Below are positions 11,901-23,240 of a stretch of 64,000 bases of DNA, piece after piece. Positions within the stretch are counted from its first letter, which is position 1. Each line of letters opens with the position of its first letter. The notes below the pieces were generated by a model, which saw only the letters and a program-made list of their open reading frames with translations, did no database searches and was not told where the DNA came from. A program made the position numbers and the translations under genes. The DNA comes from Lytechinus variegatus (lineage: Eukaryota; Echinodermata; Echinoidea; Temnopleuroida; Toxopneustidae), in NCBI RefSeq assembly GCF_018143015.1, contig NC_054748.1, positions 16,309,356-16,373,355 of the forward strand. The letters are read 5' to 3'.

Positions 11901-14777
11901 CCAAATAGTGTTCCATTCTCTAAACCAGGGCGATTTCTGTTTGCCTTTTTGTCATTGCAGGTGATGTACAGGAAGAAGCTCACGTATTACTTCCAAAACA
12001 AAAGAGATGTCCTAAGGAAAGACGAGCTGACAACTGTAAACTTTGCATGGCGGAAGAAGAGACAATCAACCAAGCCGGTATGCAAAGCAACTGCATCATC
12101 AGCTGCACCAGCAGTATGGGGCGTACAAAATTACCTACCGTCAATGCCGGACACGGAAGATGATGACAGCATCAAAAAGCACATCAAGATAATGCAGGAT
12201 GAGTTCAAAAAGAAGTATCCTGACATCAAAAGAGTTGCAACAGGCATGGATATGACATTAAGTGCTCGGAGAAACACTATTGTAAAAGAGAATGCAACAA
12301 TTCAAGACATAAAGGATACTTATCCATGGCTATTCCAAGAATCGCAGGTGGGCACCAGTTAATGCTAGAAATTTGAAAGTGCATTTAAGAAGACAATAGT
12401 AGCTGCATAACATTTTCTTTTTTGAGGCAATTGTTTGAAGTGAGGGGTGATTTCTTTTGGGTGCAGAATATCTCAATCAAAATACCAAGGGCCAAAATTA
12501 GCATTGACAATTTTACATAATGACCCAAAAATGGATTGTTCCATTATTTTGTTTCATTTCTGCATTAAAAATTTTAAAAGAAACAAATTGAGTTTTATTC
12601 TGGAGTCTTCTACAGTAACTTCTCAAAAATATGCTCTTTAAGGATGGGATAAAGATATTGCTGTTAGACCCTGTAGTGTGCCGATTTATGATCTTGCACA
12701 ACACAGGCGATAACATTAGATATTCCACAGAAAATTAAACATCCATAAATGAGTAAAGTTTCCTTTTTTTTATTGATTGTTTTCTTGTATGTTTTTCTTA
12801 GCTGATGGCTGAAATGGACCGGCTGATTGGCAGCTCGGAGGATAAGGGGTTCAAGGGCAAAATGACCCTTGGGTTCAAAAAATTCGGGATGGCCATTGTT
12901 AAGTACGGGAAACGATTGAAAGCAAAATCCACACCACAGTGTTTCAAGATACTAGCTGAGAGGATTCCTATCACTAGGGATGACAAGGAATATCAAGGTA
13001 TGTGAATTATAATGTAACTCATTCATTAGAGTATTTTCGCTATAGGTTCTTAATGATGTGTACCTGTAGAAGTTGTGTTGACACCATCAGTCGTTGCATT
13101 CTTTTGTCAGCCTCCATTGTTACACATTTGCTACTTGTAGAGCCACTTCCAGACGTTCTCTTTATCTTTCTTTATTGCATTATCAATCATCTGTAAAGTC
13201 GGGTGCTGTACAAATTTGACATACGGCCTAATGTGATGTGGCTATCTGTTGTATAGTTTAAATTGATCTACATCCTGCATTGTTTTTGTTTGATTCAGCC
13301 TACGACGCCATGTGATGTAGCACCCGACTTTACAGATGATTGATAATTTTTGTCATGCACGCCAACCAGTGTGAATTTCACATATTTTGTAAATGCTCTT
13401 GTAAATATCTGTTCAATTTTTTGACATTGTCATGTTTATAAATTGATAAAATTCAACTATGATATTCAAAGTTTCTTTGTACAATGGATATGAAGTGGAA
13501 AATGGGAAAATGTATACTAGCTCGACTTTTCCCCTTCCACTTTATTGCATGTAATGGATAAATTGGAGTGCTTTGCCATAAACATGAAGTTTCCCTTCTT
13601 TTGCAGATGCTGTAACAAGAGCGGCCATAATCATGATACCAACCATGTTCAGGGAGAAGATTGGCAACATCTTCAAGGAGTCTAAGGAGAACGAAGAGTC
13701 TGTAAGTAAACCTGTAGGCTGTAGGGATACACCCCCTCAGACATCTCCTAATCCTATTAAGTACAACATCAAGCTGGCTTACATGTAGCTCTGCTTTTTG
13801 TTGTATAATGTAAATATCATCACAGTATCTTTTAAAGTTTTTCCTGTTTTTTTGCACTAAGACTGTTGAATTTGTTTTCTTATTGTATATGGGGTCATTA
13901 ACTCCAGACTTAAGATTGGCTAAGTATTACTAAATTCATGTAATTAAAGGGATTTTCATGAAAGTTTACAACTTGATCTTTGGATTGAGGTACACAAGTG
14001 CATGACCATAGGTCAGTGCTCGGTCCACAAAGCCAATAGCAAATGACACTAGCCAACATGATGTATTTTTTGTACAGTAATAAAATAATATTTGTATCTT
14101 TACCTGGTCTGGTCTTGTATTGTGAGATGAAATAGAAAACAGATTAATCATTATTTTTGCATGGAACAAAATATAGCTGGATGTATTTTTTGAATGCGTA
14201 CTGAAATTCATGGGCGTCAGCCGTGGGGGACTTGACCTTGACAACAAAGCTTGACAACTGTGAATTTGCCTGTGATTGGTCGGCTCAGTGGGTATTTATC
14301 TTTGAGAATACGCTCACGTCAGGACCACTGCGTGGATGCTGCTTTTACATGTTCAATAAATACAAACTCCTTGTTCCACTTCAAACAATGCTATCGCCTT
14401 TTTTCTATTGGTTGGTAGATAACCAATACCTTCTTCCTCTGAATCAAATATCTTTTTCCTCCAAATCAAATTCAAATCTCATTAACATTTCTTTGCAGGA
14501 TGAAATGCCTTCCCCTGTCATCAAGTACAGTGGCCAGCTGACAGAAGCAGCAGAGTTCCAGATAGCTGTGGATGGAGTGGTTGTTGCAACAAGTGAAGAC
14601 ATCATCAGCTCCTTCAGCTGCTACATGGCAGCTATTTATACCTTCAACATGCACAACCCCCGATGTTTGGCCAAGACGGCTCTCTTCGTTGAAAGAGTCA
14701 TCCTAGACCTTGAAGACAATCAGTCCATCCAACCTTTGCAAAATGTGGTCTCAAAGTTAGTAAATCTTCTTGAATAA
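8951..14777 (+). CDS. SAMD3-like protein with N-terminal PB1-like domain, seven exons, 5' end missing
   Basis: Exons: 8951-9388, 10045-10200, 11076-11181, 11961-12347, 12802-12997, 13607-13701, 14499-14777 (stop TAA 14775-14777). Every junction has AG/GT, and phases join without error (1 in, then 2, 2, 0, 0, 1, 0), giving about 550 residues. Exon 1 encodes a PB1/ubiquitin-like fold pattern (FLYNERCKKVEL, then SMEELMEKASNLFGID, LLQKWD, FIDIDG, IKIKV) and an acidic tail. Exons 2-4 carry the signature order seen in sterile-alpha-motif-containing protein 3-like proteins: WIVNWKLPDLPPAI, YPKPAEYTLL, KRYPRLDC, YYFQNKRDVLRK. The last exon carries FQIAVDGVVV and AAIYTFNMHNP. I infer membership of that family; its molecular function is unclear. 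At least one upstream exon is needed. The gene sits inside the CACTG transposon, on the same strand as the transposase. An in-frame M at 9027 exists but would cut the PB1-like fold. Confidence 0.72.
9460..9600. repeat. AATTCC-rich palindromic repeat in intron 1
   Basis: Repeated AAATTCCC / AATTCCTGAAA words surround a perfect palindrome GAAACTTTCCATGGAAAGTTTC at about 9535-9556. Looks like a degenerate short repeat. Confidence 0.5.
11508..11678. mobile_element. 171-bp MITE in intron 3 of the SAMD3-like gene
   Basis: Perfect 14-bp terminal inverted repeats: AGGGATTGCCATTT at the left and AAATGGCAATCCCT at the right. The inside is rich in AGAAGAG / CTCTTCT inverted words. No clear target duplication was found. 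Non-coding. Confidence 0.8.
13181..13345. mobile_element. 165-bp MITE in intron 5 of the SAMD3-like gene
   Basis: Near-perfect terminal inverted repeats of about 26 bp. The left contains ATCTGTAAAGTCGGGTGCT and the right AGCACCCGACTTTACAGAT, with ATCAATC / GATTGAT continuing outward. Spacer about 110 bp, non-coding. Confidence 0.85.
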
Positions 14778-15520
14778 CTGTCTTATAACTCAAGCATCAC
14801 TCAATGTCTTGTCGCTGCATATTAGGACTATAGTGAGTGAAATTGAATTTGAATTTGAATTTTGTTAACTGGATGGATCAGGTTTAATACTTCTTTACTC
14901 CCAATAAGTGAAGACATCATCTGCTCCTTCAGCTGCTACATGGCAGCTACTTATACCTTCAACATGCACAATCCCTGATGTTTGGCCAAGATGGCTCTCT
15001 TCGTTGAAAGAGTCATCCTAGACTTTGAAGACAATCAGTACATCCAACCTTTGCAAAATGTGGTCTCAAAGTTAGTAAATCTTCTTGAATAACTGTCTTG
15101 TAACTCAAGCATCACTCAATGTCTTGTTGCTGCATATTAGGACTATAGTGAGTGAAATTGAATTTGAATTTTGTTAACTGGATGGATCAGGTTTGATACT
15201 TCTTTACTCCCAATAAGTGAAGACATCATCTGCTCCTTCAGCTGCTACAAGGCAGCTACTTATACCTTCAACATGCACAATCCCTGATGTTTGGCCAAGA
15301 TGGCTCTCTTCGTTGAAAGAGTCATCCTAGACCTTGAAGACAATCAGTCCATCCAACATTTGCAAAAGTGGTGTCAAAGTTAGTAAATCTTCTTGAATAA
15401 CTGTCTTGTAACTCGAGCATACTCACTGTCTTGTCATGCTGCATGTTAAGACTATAGTGAGTGAAATTGAATTGGAATTTTGTTAACTGGATGGATCTGG
15501 TTTGAGGCTTCTTTAATCCA
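14591..15520 (+). repeat. Tandem triplication of the last SAMD3-like exon plus 3' flank
   Basis: The word AAGTGAAGACATCATC starts units at 14591, 14906 and 15215, periods of 315 and 309 bp, and a third unit decays by about 15520. Unit 1 is the real exon. Units 2 and 3 are exon pseudocopies: a CGA codon of the real exon (CACAACCCCCGATG) is TGA in both (CACAATCCCTGATG), so neither could replace the exon. The shared change shows that unit 3 derives from unit 2 or the reverse. Confidence 0.9.
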
Positions 15521-18290
15521 AGTGGAGTTGAAAGTAGATTGTTGAATGAAAAGTAAAACTCTCTAATTTTGTTGTAGCAGTATTAAGTGTTAAATGTTTG
15601 AACTCTGCAGTATTACAAAGTACCCTGACTCTCATTTAACCTTATTGTGTAATGCATGGGAAACTGTACATTTTAGAAAAGGAAACAAGTTATGGAATAC
15701 ATATCTGACCTCAAATTTGACCAAGAATGCCAATTTTTAGTGAAAATTATGAAAGAAGTCACTTTAAAAAAAAATCTTTTTTATTCTTAAATTTATAAAA
15801 ATCAGTCAAATTTAGTGAAAATCATCTCAAGAGAAAGTTCTAATATCTACCACTTTCAAATTTGTATACCACTTTCAATTTTGTATATTAAAATGTAGTT
15901 TTGGCATTAACCAAAAAGTGCCAAAAGTATCACCTTTTATTTTTGGCTCTTTTTGAGGAAAAGTTTCAAGAATATCATTTTACGTAAAACTTTCAAATTG
16001 ATCTCTTCAGGTAATTTTGACCAAATCTGGTGATTATAATCAATTTTTAAAAATATTTTTTTAAAAGTTTTCTTGTAATATTTTGAGCCAAAGCAGTAAT
16101 ATTTTTATAATTCCCTTTCAATTCTGCTGTTTTAGTCAAATTTGAGGTAAAAAATAACTACATGTCCCATTTCAACTTGTTGGATTTGATGTGATCCGTC
16201 TTGTTTAGCAAAATTTGAGATTTTGGAAAAAAATGTTGGCTTCATTTTTGATGTTTGAATTTGAACAATTAAGAAATATATTGACACTGATTTACAGGTT
16301 GATTATCAAATTTTCAAAGCACTTTCTATAGAAATGCACTTCAGGTTGCTAAATGTGATAGTTGAATGAAAACTTTGTGTAATTTTGTTGTAGCAATATT
16401 AAGGGGTACCAATGTTTGAACTCTATACCCTGACTCTCATTTGACCTTGTTTAATGCATGGGAAACTATACATTTTAGAAAATGAAACAAGTCATGGAAT
16501 GCATTTCTGACCTCAAATTTGACCAAGAGTGTCAATTTTTAGTTAAAATTATGAAAGAAGTCACTTTTAAAAGAAAAGTGTTTTTTATTCTTAAATTCAT
16601 AAAAAAATCAGTCAAATTTAGTGAAAATCATCTCAAGAGAAAGTTTTAATATCCTCCACTTTTCAAAACTGATCCTAGAACTATCTCTTTGGATGATTAT
16701 AATTTTTTTTTTATTTTTTTTTTTAGCTTTTCTAAAATATTTTGAGCCAAAACAGTAGTTTTTTTCATGATTTCCTTTCTATTCTGCTTTTTTGGTTAAA
16801 TTTGAGGTCAAAAATAATTACATGTCCCATTTCAGCTTGTTGGATTTGATGTGATCAGTCATGTTAATCAAAATTTGAGATTTTTAAAGAAATGTTAGCT
16901 TCGTTTTTGATGTTTAAATTTGAACTTGAAACTTGTTTGAAAAATTAAGAAATACATTGACACTGAAATACAGGTTGATTATGAAATTTTCATATATGGG
17001 TGACAGGTACAATTTCAAGAATTACAAGAAATGCACTTCAGGTTGCTCATTGTGAAACCATAATAACTTTCTCAATTTAATTCTCAATCGCTAACATGGA
17101 TTTTTTATTTTATGGGATTTTTTGCCATTGACTTGCAATGTTATTAAACAGTTTGATGTGATCAGTCATGTTAATCAAAATTTGAGATTTTTAAAGAAAT
17201 GTTGGCTTCGTTTTTGATGTTTAAATTTGAACAATTAAGAAAAATATTAACACTGATTTACAGGTTGATTATCAAATTTTTAAAGCACTTTCTATAAAAA
17301 TGCACTTCAGGTAGCTAAATGTGATAGTTGAATGAAAACTTTGTGTAATTTTGTTGTAGCATATTAAGGGGGTACCAATGTTTGAACTCTATACCCTGAC
17401 TCTCCTTTGACCTTGTTTAATGTATGGGAAACTATACATTTTAGAAAATGAAACAAGTCATGGAATGCATTTCTGATCTCAAATTTGACCAAGAGTGTCA
17501 ATTTTTAGTTAAAATTATGAAAGAAGTCACTTTAAAAAGAAAAATGTTTTTTATTCTTAAATTCATAAAAATCAGTCAAATTTAGTGAAAATCATCTCAA
17601 GAGAAAGTTTTAATATCCTCTACTTTTCAAAACTGATCCAGAACTATCCCTTTGGGTGATTATAATAATTTTTTTTTTTTTTTTTTTTTTTTAGCTTTTC
17701 TAAAATATTTTGAGCCAAAACAGTAGTTTTTTTTTTCATGATTTCCTTTCCATTCTGCTTTTTTGGTTAAATTTGAGGTCAAAAATAATTACATGTTCCA
17801 TTTCAGCTTGTTGGATTTGATGTTGTCAGTCATGTTAATCAAAATTTGAGATTTTTAAAGAAATGTTGGCTTCATTTTTGATGTTTAAATTTGAACTTGA
17901 AACTTGTTTGAAAAATTAAGAAATACATTGACACTGAAATACAGGTTGATTATGAAATTTTCATATATGGGTGACAGGTACAATTTCAAGAATTACAAGA
18001 AATGCACTTCAGGTTGCTCATTGTGAAACCATAATAACTTTCTCAATTTAATTCTCAATCGCTAACATGGATTTTTTATTTTATGTTTTTTTGTCATTGA
18101 CTTGCAATGTTATTAAACAGTTTATGAATGAGCAATTATTTAACTTTCTCAATTTAATTCTCAATCGCTAACATGGAATTGTTATTTTATGTATTTTTGT
18201 CATTGACTTCCAATGTTATTAAACAGTTTATGAATGAACAATTATTTCACTTGTTTCTTATTTTCAGTTTCGTGTATCTTATCATACCAC
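15521..18290. repeat. AT-rich direct repeats, three units of 0.8-0.97 kb
   Basis: The anchor GTTGTAGCA followed by ATTAAG, ATGTTTGAACTC and CCCTGACTCTC occurs at about 15571, 16387 and 17353. Units also share ATTTGACCAAGA, AAAATCATCTCAAGAGAAAG and TGTTGGATTTGATGTGATC. A smaller echo (CTCAATTTAATTCTCAATCGCTAACATGG) recurs at about 17077, 18037 and 18147. A T run lies at 17669-17692. No coding potential. Confidence 0.85.
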
Positions 18291-18309
18291 ACATCGTACA
18301 GCATATTTG

Positions 18310-18606
18310 TATGACTAATTTGTTCAGCAAGCCAAACGAGTTTTAAACTTAGTTGAGCCTGCCGAACTAACCAAGATTAGTAGAAAGAGACATCGTTTTT
18401 ACGATCCTATAGCGCTAGTAGGGCAGGTTTAAAATTGGTAAAGCCCCTGCCGTACGAATAGTTTCATTGGTAAAGCAAATTAGTTCGGCATGTCCAACCA
18501 ATTTATTGCATCGCTAAGCATGCCTTACAAACTACTAATTAGTAGAACTAGACATTGTTTTTACGAACTTTTGCTTAGTAGAACTTACGAAATAATGTTT
18601 TCAGTG
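18310..18606 (-). repeat. Right subterminal region and terminal inverted repeat of the CACTG transposon
   Basis: Read on the minus strand from 18606: CACTGAAAACA, TTTCGTA, GTTCTACTAA, then repeated GTTCTACTAATTAGTAG and TTTACCAAT words that match the left end. The next bases outside are AA. Confidence 0.7.
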
Positions 18607-18636
18607 AAGATAAACAACTGACTTGCAACTATTTTT

Positions 18637-18867
18637 TTGACTGGCGGACTAATTAGGGCTATTTTATTGTTTGAGTCGATGAATTTGATCCATTCATAGT
18701 TATCTTCATAAATGGCAATTTATTTTTAAAATGAGCCGGCTACGCTACCCTTTCCTGGTCAGATATGGAATGCCAGATATATATCCTATCCAATGGTAGT
18801 AAACATTCCACCCTCTAATTTCACATTTATTTTTTATGAATTTTTCAAAAGTGCCATTTTAACACAC
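18637..18867 (+). repeat. Repeat A, copy 2
   Basis: Diverged direct copy of 1067-1291, beginning 30 bp outside the right end of the transposon. Confidence 0.75.
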
Positions 18868-18915
18868 AAGTCTATGGGGAATGTTTTATGCGCGTGACAC
18901 CCCATGTTTGGGGCG

Positions 18916-19120
18916 GCCGCCATCTTAAAGAGGGCAAGAGCGCGGATTTATAACACACGGCTCTATGGGAGAATATCACATATTTCACTTTTTTACATTA
19001 TATTTTCAATTTAATGCTGTATGCAACGTTAAAATCACAAGGTAAAACATTTTTATGTTAAAATATATGATAACCATGCATATTTTATAATGGAGATGGA
19101 CTGAACATCCAGAAAACGGG
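18916..19120 (+). repeat. Left arm of a 205-bp inverted repeat
   Basis: Near-identical reverse complement of 23241-23445; both arms are 205 bp. The outer end carries GCCGCCATCTT, the consensus of the YY1 zinc-finger factor. The arm continues GAGCGCGGATTTATAACACACGG and ends at GAACATCCAGAAAACGGG. Confidence 0.9.
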
Positions 19121-19279
19121 GGGAAAATATGTTGCTGTACGTGCATTATATGATGTAGATCAGGACTTGGTCTGAAGTTTCCCCTCCTTTCAGTTAATTT
19201 TGATGAAATCAAAGTAGAAATCATATGGTGAATCACTGATAATCCCATTAAATATAATATTGGAGACTATGCGACGTTA

Positions 19280-19980
19280 TAGCTATATTTAACACCACGG
19301 ATGTTAAATCTAGCAGCTCAATCAATAAAGGACCTCACCATCTGGTGTTGGAGTTACACTGCCACTGGTGTTAAGATTACCAACATTTAGGATGTTAAAA
19401 TATATCAACACCCGGGATCAACACCATTCTTGGTGTTCGATTTGAACACGAGTCGGAGAACGTTATGAAGTTGACACCATTTGGTGTTCATTTGACACCC
19501 TCGAACACCTGCAGAAACGAACATTTAAACGAAAGTTTACATCACACCCATTGGTGTAAAAAAAATACCAACTCCAGCTTTGGTGTTGTTTCACGGTTCG
19601 GATTCACACCATTTGGTGTCCGATTTCAAGTTCTTCAACACCTGCAGCCTGACGGTGTAACTTTACACTAGGGTATTTTTTAAACTACCCCAACAACAGA
19701 CAGTGTTGAGTTACTCCAGTGAAGTGTAACTAATTTTTGTTAAAATATTTCTATCCAACACCTGTCACGGTGTTGTTTCAACACTTCTGAGTATTTGGTG
19801 TTTATTTTACACTCTACGTGTTGTTTCAACACAGTATATTGCTTGAAAACTGCCGGAGTGTCAAATGAGCACCAAGTTGTTTCAACACTTCTGAGTATTT
19901 GGTGTTTATTTTACACTCTAAGTGTTGTTTCAATAAGTATATTGCTTGAACACTGAGTGTCAAATAAGCACCAAATCAAG
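19280..19980. repeat. AACACC/GGTGTT inverted-motif cluster 1
   Basis: Dozens of GGTGTT, TGGTGT, AACACC and TTTCAACAC words occur in both orientations at short, irregular spacing; for example GGTGTTGTTTCAACACTTCTG recurs at about 19771 and 19876. The same family of words forms clusters at 38600-38840 and 55735-56245. It lies between the left 205-bp arm and the RTE element. Confidence 0.8.
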
Positions 19981-20000
19981 AGAACATCATCATCATCATA

Positions 20001-20915
20001 TCAGCCATGTTCAGCCCACTGCAGGGCGAAGGCCTCCTCAAGTTGGTGCCAAAGGTGCTTGTCTTGTGCTGACGCAATCCAATTTATACCAATGAATTTT
20101 GTGAGCTCGTCACTCCATCTCAATTTCTGTCTACCCCGATTTCGTGATCCTAGCCATGGTCTCCATTCTGTGATGCGTTTGGTCCACCTATTGTCATGTG
20201 ATCTTGCAAGGTGGCCAGCCCATCTCCATTTCATTGATTTAATTGCTTTGATTATGTCTATTACTTTAGTCTGGTTCCTAATCCATTGTATGGTTTTCCT
20301 ATCCCGTTTTGATATCCCTAGCATTATACGTTCCATACTATGTTGAGTGGTTTTTAATTTCTGTTCCATTTTCTTTGTTACAGACCAGGTTTCGGAACCA
20401 TAGGTCATTGCCGGTATAACACATTGATCAAAGACTTTTCTTTTAAGGCAAATTGGCATATTGCTCTTCATAATGTCATTGAAATTCCCAAAAGCGATCC
20501 ATCCAGCTCTTGTCCTCCTTTTAACTTCTTCCAGTTGTTCATGATCCATTCTGACATGTTGCCCAAGGTAGATATAATGATCTACTCTCTCGATTTCAGA
20601 ATTATCCATTATGATTCTTTGCTCTGTAGCAAATTTGTTGAACATTACTTTTGTCTTTTTGATGTTGATCTTCAGCCCTACTTTGTTACTTTCAGTGTTG
20701 AGATCGTTAAGCATATTTTCTAGCTTGAGGCCATCATCAGTGATTAGAATGATATCATCGGCAAACCTTAGGTGATGGAGACACTCGCCATCAATGTTTA
20801 GCCCTGTACTTTCCCAGTCTATTTTACGTATTATTTCCTCCAGTGCAGCGTTGAACAGTTTGGGTGAAATGGTATCTCCCTGTCGCACTCCTCTGTTAAA
20901 TGGGGAATTCATCAC
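20001..20915 (-). pseudogene. RTE reverse transcriptase, palm and C-terminal part
   Basis: 304 codons. RT blocks GVRQGDTISPKLF and LRFADDIILI (catalytic FADD) are intact, then LKINIKKTKVM and the C-terminal GHLARSHDNRWTKRITEW domain typical of RTE. The frame differs from the upstream segment, so a single-base shift lies near 20900. It ends at the element's 3' tail. Confidence 0.88.
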
Positions 20916-21261
20916 TGTCTTTGTGCAGGTGAATGGTCGCAGTTGCTTGGCTATACATTTCCTGAATTAGTTTAATGTAGCTATGGTGCACACCTTGTAC
21001 CTGTAAGGCTGTTATTACTGCCTGAAATTCTACACTATCAAAAGCTTGTGCAAAGTCTACAAATGCCACACACAAGGGTTGTCTGTATTCGCAAGTCTTC
21101 TCTAATAATTGGTTTAGTGTGTGGAGATGGTCTGTAGTAGAGAAACCACTTCTGAATCCGGCTTGTTCCCTCGGTTGATTAAAATCTAGAGTTCCAGTGA
21201 TTCTGTTTGTTAGAACTTTTGTAAATAATTTGTAGGTGTTTGAAAGTAAGCTAATTGGCCT

Positions 21262-22515
21262 TTAGTTTTTAATATCCTTTATGTCTCCTTTCTTGTGGAT
21301 GAGGATTATGATTGCATTGTTCCAGCTGTCTGGTGTTTGTGTTTTTACTAAACAGAGTGTAAACAGCTTGGCCAGCTGTTCTAAGATGACATCGCCTCCA
21401 TCTTTAAGGACATCCACCAGCACCTCATCGCTGCCTGGTGCTTTACCACGCTTCATTTCTTGTAAGGCTTTAGCAACCTCATCTACTCCTACTGGAGTTA
21501 TGTCCTCATCTGCATCTAGAGCAATGATTGGTGCATCAACATGGACCTTGCTGGAGTACAAGTGTTGAAAGAAAATCTTCACATGATTAATTATCTGGTC
21601 TCTGTCATGAATAACACTTCCATCCTCCCCTTTAATAGCTATCAGTTGTGATTTCCCACTGGAGAGTTTACGTTTGGTTGCTTTATAGCTGCTATTATTT
21701 GTTATTGTCTCTTGGACTTTCTTTATGTTGAAGCTGCGAATTTCACTTTTCATACGTTTTCTTATTGTTTTACACAATTCTGTATACTCTATGCTATCCT
21801 TCTGTGTTGATACCTTCATCTGTCTCCTTTTTCCCATCAGATCGAGTGTCTCCTTTGTGATCTTGTCAGTTGTTTGATTTTCCCTTTTAAGAGCACAAGT
21901 TTGGACAGTGTGAGAAAATTTATTGTAGATATCATTAATATCTTCCTGGTTTACTTCATCCTGAAGCACTTGGAATCTGTTCCTTAGCTGTAATTGAAAC
22001 TCATCCTTACGTTGTTTAAGTTTGTCCACATTTAGGCTGGCATTCTTCCTTATTAGTTTACTTCTTTCTAGCTTGAAATTGACATGCATTTTAGCTCTCA
22101 CAAGCCTGTGGTCACTTCCAGTATTGAAACGATTTAGCACGGAAACGTCTGTAATGATGTCCGGTCTGTTTGTTAGAATAAAATCGATTTCGTTCCTGGT
22201 AGTGCCATTTGGGCTTTGCCAAGTCCATTTTCGATGTTCCTTTTTCTTGAAGAAAGAGTTCATTACCTTAAGACCTCTGCTTGAAGCAAATTCCAGTAGA
22301 CGATCTCCCCTATCATTCCTAGTGCCTATTCCAAATTTACCTAGCATCATCTCACTATTATCTTCCCTTTTACCAACTTTAGCATTGAAATCTCCCATAA
22401 CTATAGTAAAATTTGCTTTGTCTTCATCAAGTAGTTTTGCAATTTCCTCATAGACCATATAAACCTCTTCGTCCGCATGGCTAGAAGTTGGAAGGTATAC
22501 TTGGATGATTTTCAT
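21262..22515 (-). pseudogene. RTE endonuclease C-terminal part and start of reverse transcriptase
   Basis: 417 codons. Endonuclease motifs VMGDFNAKVG, RNEIDFILTN and GSDHRLVRAK (catalytic SDH) come first, then a charged linker and the first RT block RGKAPGSDEVLVDVLKDGG. The frame stops at a TAA where family members have Tyr before RPISL; reading through in the same frame continues RT sequence (LCVAFVDFAQAFDS). It is the middle of a broken RTE element. Confidence 0.88.
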
Positions 22516-22545
22516 GGTTTGTTTCTTGGAGATTTTTAGGATAAT

Positions 22546-23025
22546 CTAGGATACTCTGTCTGAAGTGCTCTTGTAGCTAATGACATTGGATGCTATGGTC
22601 TTGTGAATAAGGAAACTCACCCCTCCTATGCTACTTTCCTCCTTTCCCCTTGTGTACAGCAAATGACCACTTTTTAGTTGTTGTAGATGTTCCCCACGGC
22701 GTCTAACCTCACACAATCCGACTATGTCCCATGTGATGTTGCCTAGTTCTTTTTCCAGATCATATAGCCTATTCTCTCCTAAAAGGGAACGTACATTATA
22801 TGTACAGATGGTCACATCCTTTAAGGAGCCTGTCCTAGCCCAGAGATTCTTAGCACCCTCTGCTCCTTCCTTACCACAGCCGCTCCCGTAGCTGGGCAAT
22901 CCAGAGCTGCTGGGGACTGAGGGCCATTTCTTTCTTTGTGCTGCCATAGTCTTGAGGGGGTGTGGCCTTGACTCACCATGCTGGCCACAGTTGCATGTTG
23001 GTGAGTTGTGGATGCCGTTGATCAA
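22546..23025 (-). pseudogene. RTE endonuclease, N-terminal part
   Basis: 159 codons. The endonuclease start pattern TYNVRSLL, then LCEVRRRGE (catalytic Glu region) and GGVSFLIHK is clear. The frame closes with TAG just after SDRVS. The continuation at 22515 is in the same register eleven codons on, so this is one premature stop and not the natural end. The upstream part is proline- and glycine-rich with no known domain. Confidence 0.85.
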
Positions 23026-23240
23026 TTATGATTCCTCCGCCTTTAGATGGCAGTGTATCAGTGTAACGCCACAGTAGCAGTCAGGTTCTAATACCCCTCC
23101 TGAGGTCATGACCTCACTGGCCAGACATATGACCAGAACATATGAACACTCTAAAGTGTTAAGTTGACCTTATCTGACACTATTGTCACGGTATATGCTA
23201 TATATTGAATAACTACTACTCAGTCGACCTCGTCGTTTCT

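Larger units (their letters stand above)
1806..18606 (+). mobile_element. 16.8-kb CACTA/EnSpm-like DNA transposon with passenger gene (candidate)
   Basis: The left end reads CACTGAAAACA, then TTTCGTA and GTTCTACTAA. The reverse complement of the right end reads CACTGAAAACA, TTTCGTA, GTTCTACTAA in the same order with similar spacing. Flanking bases are AA on both sides (1804-1805 and 18607-18608), consistent with a 2-bp target duplication. Both ends carry clustered TTAGTAAAGC / GTTCTACTAA / TTACGA words (about 1846-2110 and 18310-18600), like the subterminal repeats of CMC elements. Between the ends are a zinc-finger plus DDE-transposase frame on the plus strand and a multi-exon SAMD3-like gene on the same strand. 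CACTG termini and a transposase in one interval support the CACTA/EnSpm (CMC) assignment; that the passenger moves with the element is inference. The transposase frame has a stop, so this copy may be non-autonomous. Confidence 0.65.
19981..23140 (-). mobile_element. RTE-clade LINE, near full length, inactivated
   Basis: On the minus strand, an apurinic-type endonuclease then a reverse transcriptase, in the order of RTE elements. The 3' end at 19981-19998 is a short ATGATGATG tail, typical of RTE and unlike poly-A. The 5' limit is uncertain and lies between the 23025 ORF start and the 205-bp arm at 23241. Two in-frame stops and one frameshift inactivate it. Confidence 0.85.

Noticed and set aside
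18271..18345. Extra 3' exon of the SAMD3-like gene after the acceptor TTATTTTCAG at 18270
   Set aside because: It would need a weak donor inside the last exon (GTTAGT at 14756) and an intron of 3.5 kb; the exon already ends naturally at 14775-14777, and the segment runs into the transposon end.
1806..18606. Host gene locus merely flanked by unrelated repeats
   Set aside because: The ordered match of three words at both ends, in inverted orientation, with AA outside and a transposase inside is more than expected by chance; kept as a candidate until other copies are found.
21281..22453. Plus-strand Ser/Leu-rich frames over the RTE element
   Set aside because: They are antisense shadows of the minus-strand endonuclease and RT, which have clear motifs.
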